Shown piece by piece: positions 32,087 through 48,369 of a stretch of DNA of 64,000 nucleotides. The stretch is from the NCBI GenBank assembly GCA_016758965.1, contig JAEPRB010000223.1, positions 1 to 64,000 of the forward strand. The letters are read 5' to 3'. The notes beneath the pieces are model-generated. The model saw only the letters and a list, made by a program, of their open reading frames with translations, was not told where the DNA came from and searched no databases. This DNA comes from Circinella minor (Eukaryota; Mucoromycota; Mucoromycetes; Mucorales; Lichtheimiaceae). Within the stretch, counting starts at the first letter, position 1. Every line of letters starts with the position of its first letter. A program made the position numbers and the translations under genes.

Positions 32087-34404
32087 TTTGTTGTATATAT
32101 TGTTTTTGATAAATAAAATAAAAATAAAAGAAGAAAGGTTGGCAGGGCCTGTTTTTGTATCTTTTAAGATCCGAAAAACGAAAAAGCATTATTATTTTGA
32201 CACATTTGTAAGCTTTTGCCTTTTTCACTAGCTCATAATTTATGTCGTTGGTAGTAGCCTTGTAGTGGTGATCAAGAGTATGACTAAATTCAGACCAACT
32301 CAAAATCAGTTATTATATAAAAGAAGAGGTAGGTAGATGACTTTACAACAACAACAAAAAAAGATGATTTCTTTTTGTATCAATTTATTACATATATGAT
32401 ATAATATAGCAGAAAATGTTGCCAGTCAGTTATATAATAGTTAAAAGACTATTTAAAATAATTATCGAACATTTGTTTTAAACCAAATACAAGAAATTTG
32501 ATTTACATTACTGTTGAAACGTATTTCTATTCCAGAAAAATGGAATACATAGCACAAATGTGTATTTGTTTAAGCATAGACTTATTGACTCAACAAGTTT
32601 GTATCTAGATTACTCAAATGGGCTTATAAAATACTTGTTATGAGATATGGTAGTACATGTGAATAATAATAATATTATCAATATAAAAAGTTGTGAATAC
32701 TGTTGGTACATCATTATACTAGTAATTTTTTATCCATGTCATAAAAGAGTTTTGAAAAAAAAACGCATGGTAGTTTCTCAAGGTTGAAGAAAAGAAGAAA
32801 TCAGTTTATACAAGCATAGAGTCTTCTCATTTTTCGAAAGTAATCGGTTCCCATCCCTACATTAACACGAACCAGACAGTACATTCCACACAACATAAGG
32901 TCGTCATCCGAAGCTTCTGAATGACAACATGCTTTTAAAGCTTATACTTCAGAAAGAAACAAGATAAATGCCCTTGGTTCTTAAGCGTTGTACGTATTTC
33001 AAAGGATTTAGTAAGTCCAAAAAATCACCTAACGAATCAGAGAATAAAAAAAAGGATAAAAGAAAAGTTAGTTTTCTTGTTATGTACATAAAAAATGTAT
33101 TCCATTGTTATTATTCATTTATTCTGAGCAATGTATAGCTTGAAAGTAATAAATGACAGTTGTAATCAGTAACAGCACTAGTGAAAAGACTAAATGTTGG
33201 CACACTTAATCACAAAGGAAAGTAAAGTTGAGCTAACTCATACACGTAGTAATTTAAAAGAAAATTTAAGTATAACCGATACACGAAAAATCAATATATT
33301 ATACGTATGGTTATTAAAAATATATCACTTGAGGTCAACGAACCAAGAGCTGTCCCTAGTAAAAATAACTAGATATTTACACGATCTATACGTTACTGTT
33401 CAATGATGGACCAAATCAAATGCAGACGAAATCACAAGTTGGCAAACAACATATTCGAAGATGAGATATTATTTATAGCATAATATGACTCTTCTGCCTT
33501 CAAACGAAAAAAAAATAATTATGCAAGCTCTTTTACTCAAAGTACTTACTGTTATATATTGCTATCCTCAAACATTTCAAACATCACAAAGAACACTTGA
33601 CGCATTTTTTTTTTTAGAAAAATCGAGATCCACGGAGCTATGACCTTCAGACAACAGTTATTACTATGAGAAATAAAAGGAAAATACAGTACAAGGGCAG
33701 TGCTACGTAGTATTCTTATTATTGGATAGTCCTTTTTTTTCTCTATTGCTGTCTACGTATTACGTACTCTGCTTCGTACTATTGTCAATTTTCCAAACTG
33801 AGACGTTCTTTTACATGACAACACTCTCTTATCAATATAGGCTATGTATCACTCATTTTGATATTCTTCTACCATTAAACCAGAGGGTAGCATATACACT
33901 GTATACTACTTCTACAAAAGAAATTAAAAATATCATACTACTACGTATTATATATTACTGTAAAGAGATATAAAAAGTGTCTAAAACTGTACTAAGAACA
34001 ATAAAATGCGAATAACAATTCAATTTTTTTTATTCAATTTAACAGCACGAGTGCCTTATATACTCTAAATTTAATTTTTTCAAGTTATATTTCTTGTTTG
34101 TTTTATTTAAAAAACCATTAATGGTAAATTTGGAATTGTATAATAATAATAAAAATACACTGCCTTATAATCAAGTTTGAAATGTTATACTCATATTAAT
34201 TATGCATTGCATCTCAAAAAACAACTTCAGCTGCAGGATCTGTTTTCCATTTTGAGAATTATTTGTAACCCCACTTTTGCTGTTCGCGGCTTGCCACGTA
34301 TTATAACACTTTTTGCTCTCATTTTTTTCTTCCTTTTTATTTTACGCGAAAAGTAAAAAAAAAAAAGAAAAAAGAAAAGAAAGTAAAAAGCTAGTAAACA
34401 TTCA
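32087..34404. other. Long divergent intergenic region
   Basis: 2.3 kb between SDHAF2 (-) and Sec24 (+). AT-rich, with no conserved frame or RNA gene; short frames at 33194-33406 and 33722-33973 have no recognisable features. The final 80 bases before the Sec24 ATG are an A/T homopolymer-rich leader. Confidence 0.45.
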
Positions 34405-37400
34405 ATGCGTCCATCACAGCCTCCTTCTGGTGTCAATCAAAGACAACCGCAACAACCAATGGGCGATCCAAATCGTCCTCCACCTCCCGGTTACCCTCAA
34501 GGTGCCCCAATGAGACAAACTTTACCACCAGGTCACCAACAGCCTCCCATGAATACTGGCACAGTTCCACCAGTAAGACCTGGAATGCAACAACCTCAAA
34601 TTCAACCACAACTAACTCAAGGATTCCGTCCTGCACCATCTCCTCCTGTACCTGCACAAACTATTACTGGTGGTAGACCACCATTACAGCAACCGGTGGG
34701 CGGTATACCTGCCCAACAACACCAACAGATCGATCACACAATGTCACCCGCAACTCAACAACAACAATTACAACCTGGTGCATCTCCATTACAAAATCCA
34801 ATTTCACCTACGGTAAACCAGCAGCAACTACATACAGACCATCATCGACGTAAAAGGATGTATCCTGAACAAATTACAAAAGCATATATGGACGATCCCA
34901 GTGAACAAACAGGAGGATATACACAGCAACAACCTCAAATATCACCATCATCGCCTGCATATGGTCAATCTTCAGTATATAACCAGCAGCAACCAATGCA
35001 ACAGCAACAGGGCTCATATGGATACGGTCAAGGCGTGAATAGTGGAGTAAATAATATGACTTCACAATTTGGAAATATGAGTTTAAGTGGATCTGGTGTT
35101 TCTTCTGTAAGTAAATCATAATTAAATTAGCGGGTTTTTTTTAATATGTAATGGGTGTGTCTAATTTCAGCAACTAATATGAAAAGAAGATGCCACAAGC
35201 AGTTGCTCTATCTGGTGTAAGACCACAAATTTCAGATCTTATGGCCCCACAACCACCCATAAGATTGCCTCCAAACGTAAGTTGTTGTTTTCTTGAATAT
35301 ATGATTTTTTTAAAAGATATAATGAAAAATATATGTATGTAGAATAGTCAGTTTTTGACATTATCTTTTTTTTTCTTTCATTTTGCTTTAGACTTCAATA
35401 ACAGAATCACCTTTTGCCAATTGTGATCCATCCTATAAATGTTCAACATTGAATGCATTTCCAGCTACTGAACAACTTTTGAAAAAGTCTCGTTTACCTC
35501 TCGCACTTGTATTAGCACCTTATCGAACTGTTAGTGAAGGAGAAGTAAGTAAATTCTATTATTTGATACAAAAGAGAATAAATAAATACTAACTCCCTTT
35601 TTTTCATGCAGAGCCCAGTTCCTGTGGTTTCTGATGGTGTTATTGCACGATGTCGTCGTTGTAGAACATATATAAATCCGTATGTTACATTTGTTGAAGG
35701 CGGTCAACGTTGGAAGTGTAATATGTGTTTCTTGCTTAATGATGGTAAATATTACTTGTTTTTTTCTTTATGAATGTAGTTACTGGGATATTATGTAAGT
35801 AGTACCTAATATATTTCATTATTATTAGTTCCTGCTGCTTTCGATTATGATGCTGTAAATCAACAACCTATGGATCGCTGGAAGCGTGCCGAAATAAATT
35901 ATGGCTGTGTAGAATTCGTAGCACCCACCGAATATATGGTAAAGAGCTTTCAAAGAAATTAATACTTATATAAATAATGAATTGGTATATATATTATCAT
36001 TTTATTGAGAGAATCACTGATTACTATTATAGGTACGCCCACCTCAAGCACCAGCATACGTTTTTGTTATTGATGTATCCCATTCGGCAATTCAATCTGG
36101 AATGCTTGCAACAGCAGCACGAACTATTCTGGATTCATTAGATCGAATTCCCAACAAAGAAAACCGTACAAGTGTCGCTATCATTACTGTTGATAGCTCG
36201 TTGCATTTTTATAACCTCACTACAGAAACGGGTGAAGCTGAAATGCTTGTTATTTCAGATATTGACGATGTATTTATTCCTCATCCTGGAACGTTACTTG
36301 CTAATCTAACAAAAAACATAGAATCCATCAAGTCTTTGTTGGAACGATTACCTGATATGTTCAAAGAGACGGTTAATGTAAACAATGCTTTGGGTAGTGC
36401 GTTACAAGCCGCATATAAATTGGTGGTATGTATACTATAATGATTATGGTATCTAGATTTGTTTATATCTATGTCTAATTGATTATTATTTTAAAAATAC
36501 ACTTTAGTGTAACCAAGGAGGTAAAATTATTTGTCTACAATCAACTTTGCCTAATGCAGGTGTTGGAACTCTCAAACTTCGTGAAGATGTCAAGCTTTTG
36601 GGAACGTCAAAGGTTGGTTTTTATATATGAAAATGGTGGTTATACTGGAAAAAGTTTTCTAATATGTTTTGTATATTACATGGGAATTATATATATAGGA
36701 AACGACACTTCTCAACGCCGCTTCGCCATTCTATAAATCTTTTGCAGTTGATTGTTCACGCTCTCAAGTTTCCTGTGACATGTTGATCTTTGGTGGTCAA
36801 TATTCGGACGTAGCAACCCTAAGTAATGAAAGCCAAGAGAAATCATTTGCCTCCCGAAAAAATGTCGTATATTGTATTTACATTACCCTCTTTTTTTCTT
36901 GTTAGGCTGTTTACCACATTACACGGGAGGTCAAACATACTATTATCCTGGATTTAATGCAGCTCGTACAGAAGACGCGTTTAAGTTTGCACACGAATTC
37001 TCTGAGTTATTGGCTGAAGAAATTGGATTGGAAGCAGTCATTCGTATTCGAGCATCTCGTGGCCTACGTATGAACGCTTTCCATGGTAACTTCTTTATTC
37101 GATCTACTGATTTATTGGCGCTACCTAATGTGCCTAGAAACCAATCTTATTGTGTCGAAGTGGTTATTGAAGATGACATCAAAACACCTACCGTCTGTTT
37201 CCAAACAGCTTTGCTACATACTACATGTCACGGTGAACGTCGTATTCGTGTTGTTACATTGTGTTTACCCGTTACTGCCTCAATTTCTGAGATTTATGCA
37301 AATGCAAACGAACAAGCTATTGCTGATTATTTTGCCAACAAGGGTAATAATATTATCAATTAAAAGGGTTATATATGTAGATTGTACACTATATTAATCA

Positions 37401-38478
37401 AATGTTCTTTTTTTTCTTTTATTAGGTGTCGAACGTGCATTATCCTCCAAGTTAGATGATGCACGTGATGCTATTGTCAATAAGACTATTGATATCTTTG
37501 GTGTCTATAAAACACGCGTATTAGGTTCAGGACCTGGGTCTACACCACAATTGACAGGACCTAGTAATCTGAAATTACTACCATTATTGGCACTTTGTTT
37601 AATTAAGCATGTAAGTTTTAATAGACATTGTAACTGTATTATTAGCAAAATGGAATGTATAGTAAAATTAACTCAATGAAAATTTAATTTAGGATGGTTT
37701 ACGTCAAAGTTCTCAGATACCTACGGATTTACGTGCTAATGCCATGAACCTTCTACGAACCATGCCTCTTCAACTTTTATTACCTTATCTTTATCCCAAC
37801 TTATACGCATTACATAACATGTCACCAGAGGTATGAAAAAAAAAAGTGCTCGAGCATAAAATGCGAGTGCGTTTATAAATATACATATACACACTATAGG
37901 TAAGGGAAATAATATTGTATATCTAATAAGCTGTAATTATATAGGCAGGAGAAATATCAGAAAATGGTGTCACATTCCCACCCGCATTAAATCTTACAGT
38001 TGAAAATTTGGAACCTCATGGCTGTTATTTGTTAGAAAATGGACAGAACATATATCTGTGGGTGGGTCGTGGTGTTGTTCCACAGCTTTGTGTTGATCTA
38101 TTCGATGTGAAATCTTATGATGGACTTCGTGGCGGTAAAATTACAATGCCTTTACTGGAAACACCTATTAATAAAAAGGTCAACTTGATTATTGGAAAAA
38201 TACGTGAAATGCGTCGTGGCAATTATTATCCTACACTGTATCTTATTAAAGAAGATGGTGACCCATACTTACGATTATGGTTCTTGTCTCATTTGGTAGA
38301 AGATAGGACTGATAATATTATGAGTTATCAACAATTCTTACAGCATATTAAAGACAGAGTAAGTTATTTAAATTAATAAATAATGCAAAGTAGTATGTAT
38401 AACGAGTCTCTCATCTAAAAAAAAACCTTTTCTCTCTCCTTATTTTCATCCTATTAGGTTAGCAATGGTTCATACTAA
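34405..38478 (+). CDS. SEC24: COPII coat subunit Sec24
   Basis: Thirteen exons: 34405-35106, 35187-35276, 35392-35544, 35612-35744, 35829-35938, 36033-36425, 36508-36612, 36699-36822, 36906-37343, 37426-37610, 37693-37830, 37945-38358, 38458-38478; about 1001 residues. The first ~230 residues are a Pro/Gln-rich disordered tail. The zinc finger is C329-x2-C332 ... C351-x2-C354 ([18 protein letters not shown]). The trunk starts [18 protein letters not shown] and includes [16 protein letters not shown]. The beta-barrel has [16 protein letters not shown], then a helical domain and a gelsolin-like end ([24 protein letters not shown]). Sec24 selects cargo for ER-to-Golgi vesicles. The second exon begins after a tandem AAGAAG acceptor; use of the other AG would remove one Lys. 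Confidence 0.96.
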
Positions 38479-39004
38479 ATTTTACTAGCGTTATTATAGT
38501 TTGTTTCATTTACTCTTAAAATTACATACAATCACTCACCTTCCCAATCTTTTTGGCACATACCATACACACACACTTTAACAAACTATCACCCGTACTT
38601 TCGTTTCATTTAAAACATTATCATAATAGTAGAATGACAAAAAAAAGAGGTTCAATACATTATTTTATTTATTGAATTGAATCCATGGTTTTATTAATAC
38701 TGCTTATATTAAGTATAACAAATACTATGTGGTAACTTACAACATTGTTGGACAGCAATAGGTGTCACCATCGTAAATGTTTAAAAAAACTCGTGATAAA
38801 GCTTTTTTTTTAATACGCGAAAAGGTTTTGCAAGCCGACAAAAAAAAAATTGACAGTCCAAACTATCCCCGTGGCACCAAAAAATTGACTCGACAGGCTA
38901 ACCCTGGCAGAGGTGATATGTTTTTCAGCTCCGATAAGACAACTGTGTATAATGAGGGAAACAATTCAAAATAGTTTCTGTTTCTCCCTCGACCCTTTTC
39001 AAAA
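38479..39004 (+). other. Intergenic region / ATP2 promoter
   Basis: 526 bp between Sec24 and ATP2. The open frame at 38777-38974 is not supported by any domain. The region must contain the strong ATP2 promoter, but no single element can be called. Confidence 0.45.
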
Positions 39005-40938
<1,934 letters not shown>

Positions 40939-41139
40939 ATTGTTTAATTAAAAATGGTGAACACCCTTTGTAATAATATATAATAATAAAAAAAGTCATT
41001 TTTGTATTGTTCTGGTTTTTTTTTGTTGAAACAAAAATAGATAATTTAAATATATAATTTCTTTGCATAGTTTAACAAGTTTATTTGTTTTATTTTTTGA
41101 AAAAGAAAAGATGATTGAAATAATGGACGTTTTCCTCCA

Positions 41140-44100
41140 CTATGTTTGATTCGGAAGGGGTTGAGGAGTGTTTTTATAATCATTGGGAGTTTGTTTTGGC
41201 CTTGCCATATTTATCAAGATATTAAGTTCACCAGTTTGTTCACACATGGCCCGGAAAAGACTTGGTGGATTTTGATTTAATAAGTTCCAAGGTGTGTCAT
41301 ATTCTACGACATGACCTTGGTCCATAACAAGAACACGATCATAATCAATCACTGTTCGTAGTCTGTGAGCTACACATATAAGTGTCGATTGTTGGAAAGC
41401 TTGACGGATTGTAGATTGTATCTTGGCATCCATATCAAAATCTACACTTGCTGTAGCTTCGTCCATGACAATCAATTTATTGTCGGATTGCAACAAAGCA
41501 CGTGCCATACATAATAATTGCCGTTGTCCTTGCGAAAAATTTTGTCCACCATGACTGACAGGTTGATCAAGATTTTGTATTATGGATTTAATGTGAACGC
41601 ACTCAAGTGCTGACCATAATTCATCATCGGAGTGCTCATCAAATGGATCCAAATTGGATCGGATGGTACCCGAAAATAAAGCAGCATCTTGAGGTATCAT
41701 TGTTAAGCTGGATCGAAGACTTTTCAAATCAATCTTGGTAATATCGACATCATCCAAAACGATTTTACCCTCACTTTCACTATTACTATCGCCATCTGCA
41801 ACAACAAAAGAAGATGGCTCCAAAAATCTGAACAATGATAAGGCAAGCGTCGTTTTCCCAGAACCAGTTCTTCCTACAATCCCAATTTTTTCTTTATCGT
41901 GAACATCAAATGAAATACCGTGCAACACAGGATCAAGATCAGGCGCATATCGAATATACAAATCGCGTATTTGCAATTTTGCTGTTGTTGGCCAATTTTT
42001 GGGTGGTTTGGGCTGGTTGCGTGGTTCTTGATCCAATTCGAGATATTCTTGAATACGTTCAACAGAATTCATGTTTATCTCTACTTGGGTGTACTGACGA
42101 ATCATCCAATAGACATGCACTAAAAATGTACGTGCATAAATGAGTGAGATACCTGCCATGCCCGCATCAATAGAATCGATATTTTGAAGGATCAAGATGC
42201 CAGCACCAAATGACATAAGAGCTCCAGCTGTGTCCATACGTATAAGAAGCCATCGATTGACCATCCAGAGGAGATAATAAGGTGTAATATAAGTGTCAAG
42301 TTTTTCGTACATTGCTGATAAAAATTGATACTGCTGTCCAAAAGCTCGGATAGTCGTCACTCCAGCAAGTGTTTCAGTGAAATGAGTGTATATAGGTGAT
42401 CGATTGACAGAATTTAATCGTTTTAGTTCCCGTGATGATCGCAAATATAATAAACCAACAATTAAATATATGATTGCTATTATGTAACGTCAGTATGTCG
42501 GAAAAAATTCTTATAATGTTTAATCTTATCTTTGTGCTCTGTTTGACCGAGAAAAAAAAAAGTAATAAAATATTTACCAGTAAGAAGCGCTACTAAGATG
42601 AAATTAGGAGTAATAACACTAATAATAATGGACGAAGCCACCATACCAGTAAGACATTCGATTAGTATTCCAGCTGTTCGTGCCATTTGCATATCAATCA
42701 CAGACATATCGGCTCCAAAACGGTTAAGAATTCTTCCACAAGGTGTTGTATCAAAAAATCGTAAAGGTGCATGGATGATTCGATCGAGTAATTGTACAAA
42801 TAAAGCCCTTGCTCCACGAATAGATCCCCAATAAAGTAGAATGTTGCGTAATGCATCACACATCACAAAGGATAAACAAATAACAACATATACTGAAATG
42901 TAATAATCGACAGGAACATCAGCAGCGGCGTTTGTTGAAAGTTCATTATTACTAGTGTTATTTTTAGTGATAGTATAATCCTGATGAATGTGAAACATAT
43001 TTATGTTGTTTTCATCATTGTTGCTACTGAGAATGCCATTAAAATGAGTAAATGATGACGAGTTACTGTATGGTTCTTTTGGGCCAGTTGATGCATAAGA
43101 AGCTGCCCATATTCTTAACCACCTATTTATATGTATGATCATTATTATTATTTATTCAGAACATTGATAGTGTTTCTATTTTTAGGCCATAAAATAAGAG
43201 TTCAACTTACCAATTTTCAGCAAACACTAGAACCCGCGATGTAGAAAAGAATATTGCTAGTGCGATCCAAAATAGCCATCCACCACAAGCGCGCAAATAT
43301 GTTAAATATACTTCAATCTTAACGTGGCCCTTTTCTGATTGTTCATCTTGTATTAATTTGCCTATAGTTTCATCCTTTTGTTGTTGATTCAATAAATAAT
43401 GCTCGTCCTCTTCTGCTATTGTATGATTTGTGCTATCGTCAATTATATCATCTTCTGCCTCTGTTGTTGAGGAAGAACTTGCAGAACTACTGACCGCATT
43501 ACTAGCCGTACAGAAAGTTTGAATCAACTTGTCAGATTGCTGTAATTCTTCAACTGTACCATATGCTCCAACTATACCACCTTGATCAAGACGTACTAAA
43601 AAACTGGCTGCTGGTAAACAAAGTTGAATATGATGTGTTACCATGACAACAGTACGACCTTTTAACAGACTGCCACTAACACAGTGTTCAAAAATATGAC
43701 GAGATGTATGTGAATCTACTGCACTTAGACAATCATCCAATAGTACGACATTGGCATATGAATATACAACCCGTGCAAGTGATACTCTGATAAAATACGT
43801 ATTTGATTAGGTTAGATCGGGGTTTTTTCCCACATGTTCAGTTGGAAAAAAAGCTGTTACCTTTGTTTCTGACCACCTGAAAGAGAAATTCCTTTTTCTC
43901 CAATCTCAGTCTGATCACCGTGAGGCAAAATTGATAAATCTTTTACAAGAGCACATTGCCATAATACTTTTTGATATCGTTCCGCTTCATAAGGCTGACC
44001 AAAAAGAATATTATCACGTATCGTTGCTTGAAGTAAAAACGGCTGTTGTGCTGCATAAGCAACCGAATTAGAAAATGCTGCAGCAATAGCTCCACTATAA

Positions 44101-47100
44101 AACGTTTGCCCCTCTTCATCATAACAATCTTGTTCACTGGCATGTAAATGTTGCGTAGATACCGTCGTATCATTATTATGCGGAAAACCATTCAGTGGTA
44201 GATATGCTTTTCCTTTCAAAGTGTCCATTTCTCCCAAAAGTGCATGTAAAAGACTGCTTTTCCCAGAACCCGTAGAACCATAGACTAAACTGAGTTGGTT
44301 GGATGGGAAATCAAAAGCAGAGGGTATACGTAATTGAAATGGTATAAACTTTTGTTGCTGGGAGATAGATGATACGTCATTGCTGTTGCTGTTGGTCTTA
44401 GTGTTGTTTAGATATTTGTTACAATGCTCATTGCTACTGTTTGAAAGTAAGGGTGTACGTTCATTAATATATTCATCGGGGATAATGCGTTCGGATGTTG
44501 ATGACTTTTCAATATTTTTGTTGTTGGGCCATTCAAATATAGAATCCTCAAAACCGACGCGTGGTTGGCCCGAACTAGAGGAGGTGTCATCTCTTGTTGG
44601 TGGTTGAACTTCTGGGTCTTTAAGATAGATTGAAATACGTTTCAAACTAACATATGCTTCGGTAAATGCACTAATAGCATCGGGAACTAGCATAATCGGA
44701 CTTTGGAGCATATCAAATAATGTGATACTGACAAACACAACGCTAATTTAAATATTCAAATGTTATTATCTTAAAACCTTTCTCTGGTCAATAATTTTGA
44801 GTATTATCCGTAAAAAATAAATAAGATATCAATATATAAAAATAATAACTACCTTGCTGTCAATTCTCGTTGAGAAACTTTGACATACCAAATGAAAGAA
44901 CATGCCGATACAAGCACTGGCATTGTCAAATAACCCACACTCATAATGATATCAAGTATACATGTGCGGCGTATTTGTTTCAGTTCTGCATTTCTGGCAT
45001 CCATGATTTTTGATTGCCAATTTCTTTCCCACGCTGTATACTTAATAATACGAATACCTTGCAATAGCTCGTTTACTAAATTATTTCGTTTGTCTTCTGC
45101 ACGTGATAACTTCATATATGCTTGGCGGATTTTGTTTACCAGCACATAAGTCATAGGAAAGAAAAAAATTAATATGCCAAGACCCACAATAGCTGCTGTG
45201 CCAAGAAGATAGTAAAGATATATCATGGCAATAGTCATTTCAATGGGTACATTGTAAAACATCTAAAAAAAGCAATTATTAAAATGTTCGCCTGACAATT
45301 CACTCTTATATCTGCTTGGATGTAGAACTATGTATTCCCTTCCCACCATGCTGACAGTAATAGTATCAACCCATGTCAATTATAGTCCCTTCACATCCAG
45401 TCTTGTGTTTTTTTTTACCATGAGCTCCCTTCTTTACAATGATAATAATAATAATAATAAAGTATGTATAGAGACTTACAAAAATATATGCTGGTAAATC
45501 TGCGATATGATCCGCATCCAAGCTCATCAAATTTGTGATTTTTCCAATTCCGTCATTTGCATTATCCGCATCATCTCCACCATCATAGTCATTCTTCTTT
45601 TCGTCATTATGTCCATCTTTTCCGATATTTTCGTCATCCTCCACCTTATCATTCTTTTTCACTGCCTCTGTTGTGGCATATGTATCTTTACGTCTCAATG
45701 ATTTTGCATAAATTTCTGCATCCAACATACAAAGTGTTCGTATATTCCATCGGCGACCGACAAATAGCTGAATACTTGTAAGAAACATTTTACCGACTGC
45801 AGCAAGAAACATCATTAATACATAACCGTAAGCAACACGGATAGTTGTTTGCGGTTTTGAATCATCCTTTTCTTCTTTTTGTCGTTCAATATATTCCAAA
45901 AATAATTGTTGAAAGTAAGGATTAAGATAAGATACTAAAACTGCTGCATTTGAAAAAATGACCTGGACCCAAATAGATCGTTCATTAGCTTTGTAAAGTC
46001 TATATAATAATAAACATATTGAACGTCTTGTTGTAGTTGTTGATTTTATACTCTCATCTGTAGCTGCTGTAAAATTTTGATGAGCATATCGTGCACGATG
46101 TTGATGTGTCAATGGATACAAATTATCTCGAGAAATAGGATTTGAAAAACCAAACGTAACTAACGGGTTAACCTATATATTACATCATTATTATTTTATT
46201 GTACTTTTTGTGTTTTATAATGCATTCTTCTTACCCATTGAAACACAGCCCAAGAGAAAATACTTGCGCACGCTTCGGGACTGTGGTATGTCTTATGATC
46301 TCCCTAACAATAAATAAATATTAAATTGCATGAATAAACCTCGACGCTTTTCCCTTCTCCGATTCGTCGCTTTGTGAAATTAATATATAAATATATACCT
46401 TGTTATTAACTTGTTTATTTAAATCTAACGGGTGAATGGGATGAGGAGTAGTCCCCGAAATAACAAATAAAACACAACATAAACCAAAATAAATGTGTTC
46501 CCATATACTTTTACTACCATCACCTTGATTGATCCCTGCACTTGTTGTTCCTTCTTCCGCAGGATGATACCCATGTTCATAATAATTGTGATATCCACCA
46601 TCTGCTAATAAATATCCATATGCAAATACCAAAAAATAAATATAATGTCTTGCGTCATACATATAATATGGAGGTGAAATAAATATTATTAATAATACAA
46701 GTATCTGTAGATTTAAATATAAATAAATTTAGTAGATTATAACAAAAATGCAAAAAAGAAAGGGGTACATTATCCCGATCCCAACAAAAAAAAATCGTTT
46801 CCCGAGAAGACCAAGTAACACAATAAAGATATTTACCCAGACAAGAAAATAAGTTATACATCGTATAGATTCTGATAGTTCTTGTAGAGATAATAAATAA
46901 TAGATCCAGCCAAAGACAGATATACTGCTTAATGTCATTTGTAGATTTTTACAATAATTCAGATTTTGCTTGGCATTATTATTATTATTATTATAATTGT
47001 TGCTATGGTGAAAATGATGATCATAAGTTGCCAAATATGTAGAAGATTGTTTCATCAATAATGTAATGTGTGATGATGTAGATGTTTCGGGTTCCAAATG

Positions 47101-47325
47101 TCTATGATAACCGAGATATATTATACCGGGTAGTATAACCAGTATTGGTGATATACATTTTACCAATGTTCTTTATCATTTTCGAAACATTAAAAAAATT
47201 TAAGATCGAGCACCATACACAAAATAAAACGGCGTTAGATTATACATAAAAAATAGATGGAATTTTATTTAAATCAGTAAAAAAAATATGGCTTACAAGG
47301 TATCCAAATTATTATGATCATCCAT
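41140..47325 (-). CDS. ABCC-type ABC transporter (Ycf1/Ybt1-like)
   Basis: Ten minus-strand exons: 47325-47297, 47170-46837, 46704-46399, 46303-46235, 46172-45480, 45262-44853, 44742-43861, 43786-43211, 43122-42578, 42476-41140; about 1726 residues. An N-terminal set of hydrophobic helices (TMD0) leads to the ABCC-typical VNPLVTFGFSNPISRDNLYPL. TMD1 follows with an Asp/Lys-rich inserted loop (about 370-440). NBD1 has Walker A VYGSTGSGKSSLLHALLGE, signature LSGGQKQR and Walker B VVLLDDCLSAVD. TMD2 carries NRFGADMSVIDMQMA. NBD2 has Walker A GIVGRTGSGKTTLALSLF, signature FSQGQRQLLCMARAL and Walker B KLIVMDEATASVD. NBD1 has Asp after its Walker B Asp and NBD2 has Glu, the usual ABCC asymmetry. 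Likely a vacuolar or plasma-membrane pump for glutathione conjugates, bile-acid-like anions or metals. Extra length over ~1500 residues comes from low-complexity loops. It is convergent with ATP2. Confidence 0.95.
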
Positions 47326-48369
47326 TTTATTTATTTTCCTTTATATACGGCCTTTAATACATCAAACACAATAAACAGAAAGAAGAAGAAGAGAAAAAAG
47401 GAGAAGAATAGAAAAAGAGAAAGAGAAAAGGGTGAGACTATTTATTTTTATCTTTTATGTTTGGTTGAGTTTAAGTGATGATGGTTGTGTAATGCGAATG
47501 TTATGTGCAAACGTGTGGGACATGAAAATAGCTAGACCCAATTGAACTTGCTAACTGCTTGCATTTATTTAAAAACCCCCGATCATTTTTTTTATTTTCT
47601 TGTAACCTGATAATGTTTTTTGATAATGATGATGACGAGGTACACATTTTACGACAGTTTTATTTGTTTATAGTCATACATATTACTGTGGTTTTGTTGT
47701 TGTTGTTGTTGATTTTTAATATAACACTAGAATAGTAAAAATACAATTTACTGTTATTGTAACACAAACAAAAGAAAAAACCTCATTTTTATATAGGACT
47801 TTTTTTTTCTTTCTAATCAGGAGAAAAGGAGGCAAGGTGATTCAAATAAAATTTGGTATAAGAATTATTATTATTTGCAAAAAAAAAAAGTTTATGCTAA
47901 CTCCCATCCAAAAATTAAAATATGAGGAGGCTTAGAAAAAAGGCGTGTGTGCGTGAATAAAATATATGATGAACATCTTGAACAAAACAAAACGAAATGA
48001 TGCGCTTGTCAATAAACAGTAAAAAGAAAGTGGATACGAGAGAGAGGGAGAAAGAGAAAAAAAATGATTATACAAGTGGAAGATGTTTCTTTTGTACATA
48101 TGTTTGCAATAAAAAAGATTTACTACTGCTTCTTCAACATTATCTTCATCAGCCGATATAGATGGAAAGAAATAATAAAGATATCAAAAAAAAAAAGCTC
48201 GTGTGGGGTTTACTTTTTCTTTTTAGGAAAAAGAACCATTATAATAATAAAAATGAGGAGGAAATAAAAGGAACACGAGCCATCAGTAAAGCAAATAAGA
48301 TTGTTATATGTGCATGCTTTTAAGGACACCATATTAAGGAACGGGTTTTTGTTATATATCAATTATAAT
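47326..48369. other. Tandem intergenic region
   Basis: 1.04 kb between the ABCC start and the Grainyhead-like stop, both minus. Contains a purine stretch GAAGAAGAAGAG near 47380-47395, a (TTG)n run at about 47693-47711 and A-rich tracts. A frame at 48064-48267 is low complexity and unsupported. Confidence 0.45.
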
